From: Clostridiales bacterium
GTDB lineage: Bacteria; Bacillota; Clostridia; Oscillospirales; Oscillospiraceae
DNA length: 8,226 nucleotides
NCBI GenBank assembly: GCA_012729875.1
Contig: JAAYCC010000094.1
Span: forward strand, 1-8,226
Reading direction: 5' to 3'
Part shown: positions 6,874-8,226 of the stretch, piece by piece
How positions within the stretch are numbered: position 1 is the stretch's first letter
Layout: each line of letters begins with the position of its first letter
Program-made: the position numbers and the translations under genes
The notes under the pieces: generated by a model
What the model was told of the DNA's origin: nothing
Databases searched by the model: none
What the model saw: the letters and a program-made list of their open reading frames with translations, nothing else

Positions 6874-7033
6874 CAAATTATTAGATATTATGACAAATTT
6901 TTCAATTATGCCTGGTATTTTTTGGTTATTAAAACATTGCTGAGTCCTTACAGCCGGAAAAAAATATAGAAACTTTTTTCAAAGGTTGCAGCGGTTTCGG
7001 GGCTGTGGCATCGGCGATATAAGGGGATCATAG

Positions 7034-7076
7034 AATTGAGCCGCACTTTAGAAAAAAGTGCGGCTCAATTTTGTTT
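7034..7076. terminator. Long perfect hairpin at the 3' end of the citrate synthase gene, probable bidirectional terminator
   Basis: The arms 7034-7049 and 7055-7070 are perfect 16-base reverse complements (AATTGAGCCGCACTTT / AAAGTGCGGCTCAATT) with a 5-base loop. The hairpin lies 22 bases past the citrate synthase stop on the - strand, and separates that gene from the MCP promoter. The T-tract is better on the + strand (AATTTTGTTT) than on the - strand (AATTCTAT), so the hairpin is symmetric in function or weaker on the citrate synthase side. Confidence 0.75.
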
Positions 7077-7092
7077 AGGAAAATACTACAGA

Positions 7093-8226
7093 CTATCTGT
7101 TTTCCTTAGGAATATACTCCCTATGTGGCTGAACTGAGACATAAGAGGGCCTGATTATCTTGCCCATGTTCACTATCTCCTCCATCCGGTGGGCGCTCCA
7201 TCCCGCTACACGGGCCACAGCAAACATCGGTGTATAGAGCTCAAGCGGCAAGCCGAGCATTCTATATACAAAGCCGCTGTAGAAATCCACGTTGGCGCTG
7301 ACACCCTTGTATATTTTTCTTTCTTCTGCAATGACCTGCGGAGCCAGCCGCTCTACAGTGGAGTAAAGAGCATATTCTTTTTCCAGACCCTTCTCTTCAC
7401 AGAGCATCTCAACGAACTTTTTCAATATGCGTGCGCGGGGATCGCTGATAGAGTATACTGCGTGCCCCATGCCGTAAATAAGTCCGCGCTTGTCAAAGCA
7501 CTGCCTGTTTAGCAGACGTCTCAGGTAATCCACAATGGCGTCCTCGTCTGTCCAGTCGCTTAGGCTCTGCTCCATATCGTCAAACATCTGGACGACCTTA
7601 TTGTTAGCCCCGCCGTGTCGTGGGCCCTTAAGGCTGGACAGAGCCGCTGCCATGCAGCTGTATGTATCTGTCCCGCTGCTGGTGACAACGTGGGTGGTAA
7701 AGGTCGAGTTGTTGCCGCCGCCGTGTTCGGCGTGCAGCACAAGACAAAGATCAAGTATAAGCGCTTCAAGAGGGGTATACTGGGAATCCGCGCGCAGAAG
7801 ATGGAGGATATTCTCCGCAGTGGAGAGGTCCTTGCGTGGGGCGTGTATGAACAGGCTCTTCCCGGATTTATATGTATAGCCCTGATAGCCGTATACAGCC
7901 ATGAGCGGGAAAATTGCAATGAGGTTCATACACTGCCGCGCCACATTAGGGAGGCTTATATCGTCAGGCCTCTCATCATAACTGGCCATTGTAAGTACGC
8001 TGCGCGACAGGGTGTTCATCATGTCACTGCTGGGGGCCTTAAGGATGACGTCTCTCACAAAGTTGCTTGGCAGACTGCGCCGGAAGGCGAGCTGTTCATA
8101 AAACTCCGCCAGCTCAGTCTCCGTAGGCAGCTTTCCGAACATCAGCAGAAAAGCGGTTTCCTCAAATCCGAAATCGCCCCTCTCCAAAAAACCGTGTACG
8201 ATATCGTCGATAGAGTAGCCGCGGTA
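7093..8226 (-). CDS. Citrate synthase (GltA/CitZ family), N-terminal end missing at window edge
   Basis: The frame is open to the last base of the window, so the true start is outside; the first visible residues are YRGYSIDDIVHGFLERGDFG, the family's YRGYxIEDL. About 377 codons are visible, close to full length for the family. Catalytic residues are present: the first His in LHAEHGGGNNSTFTTHV (pig His274), the second in YGMGHAVYSISDPRA (pig His320), and the Asp in NVDFYSGFVYRMLGLP (pig Asp375). GPRHGGANNKV is also conserved. The reaction is condensation of oxaloacetate and acetyl-CoA to citrate in the cytosol; an overlapping 2-methylcitrate synthase activity (propionyl-CoA) cannot be excluded by sequence. 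In many anaerobic Clostridia this enzyme feeds glutamate synthesis through a partial TCA cycle. It is of the si-type family, not the unrelated Re-citrate synthase. The symbol is left empty because gltA, citZ and prpC are not separable here. Confidence 0.93.
   Translation of the reverse strand, partial: YRGYSIDDIVHGFLERGDFGFEETAFLLMFGKLPTETELAEFYEQLAFRRSLPSNFVRDVILKAPSSDMMNTLSRSVLTMASYDERPDDISLPNVARQCMNLIAIFPLMAVYGYQGYTYKSGKSLFIHAPRKDLSTAENILHLLRADSQYTPLEALILDLCLVLHAEHGGGNNSTFTTHVVTSSGTDTYSCMAAALSSLKGPRHGGANNKVVQMFDDMEQSLSDWTDEDAIVDYLRRLLNRQCFDKRGLIYGMGHAVYSISDPRARILKKFVEMLCEEKGLEKEYALYSTVERLAPQVIAEERKIYKGVSANVDFYSGFVYRMLGLPLELYTPMFAVARVAGWSAHRMEEIVNMGKIIRPSYVSVQPHREYIPKENR

Noticed and set aside
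7006..7020. Sigma-28-like -10 fragments (CCGATGCC on the - strand, GCGATAT on the + strand)
   Set aside because: Neither has a TAAA-type -35 at 14-16 bases, and the + strand one faces only the hairpin at 7034.
6797..7033. Possible small gene or RNA in the gap between MCP and citrate synthase
   Set aside because: AT-rich near the MCP promoter; the short + strand frames have no start signal and no recognisable structured RNA fold was found.

Overview
The window looks like a chromosomal segment from a flagellated low-to-mid GC Gram-positive bacterium of the class Clostridia, possibly near the Oscillospiraceae. The grounds are the gene set (FlhA, sigma-28, two rod proteins, CheC, CheD, CheV), the strong Gram-positive-type Shine-Dalgarno sites, and the very short gene spacing. 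The genus is inference; no rRNA or other marker is present.

Left part (1-4964, + strand): one tightly packed motility and chemotaxis transcription unit. It enters from the left with the 3' end of flhA, then runs fliA (sigma-28), a FlgF/FlhO-like rod gene, a FlgG/FlhP-like rod gene, cheC, cheD and cheV. Gaps are 26, 3, 44 and 60 bp, then a 4-bp overlap (ATGA) between cheC and cheD, then 53 bp. A strong GC-rich hairpin (5009-5039) with a short T-tract closes the unit. The genes cover flagellar export (FlhA), the late-gene sigma factor, the basal-body rod, and an adaptation module: CheC (CheY-P phosphatase), CheD (receptor deamidase) and CheV (CheW-receiver coupling protein).

Middle part (5078-6796, - strand): a complete transmembrane chemoreceptor (MCP), convergent with cheV, with its own good extended -10 sigma-A-type promoter. 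It is a plausible substrate and partner for CheD and CheV.

Right part (7093-8226, - strand): a citrate synthase missing only its N-terminal end at the window edge. A perfect 16-bp hairpin lies just after its stop. It is metabolically unrelated to the motility genes and marks the edge of the cluster.

I see no mobile elements, CRISPR arrays, tRNA/rRNA genes or frameshifted genes, and no evidence of an undescribed system. The points most worth a look are the gene order (fliA directly after flhA with no flhF/flhG, rod genes between fliA and cheCD, CheV in the place of CheW), a shortened rod-specific stretch in both rod proteins, and a possible second HAMP-like unit in the MCP.
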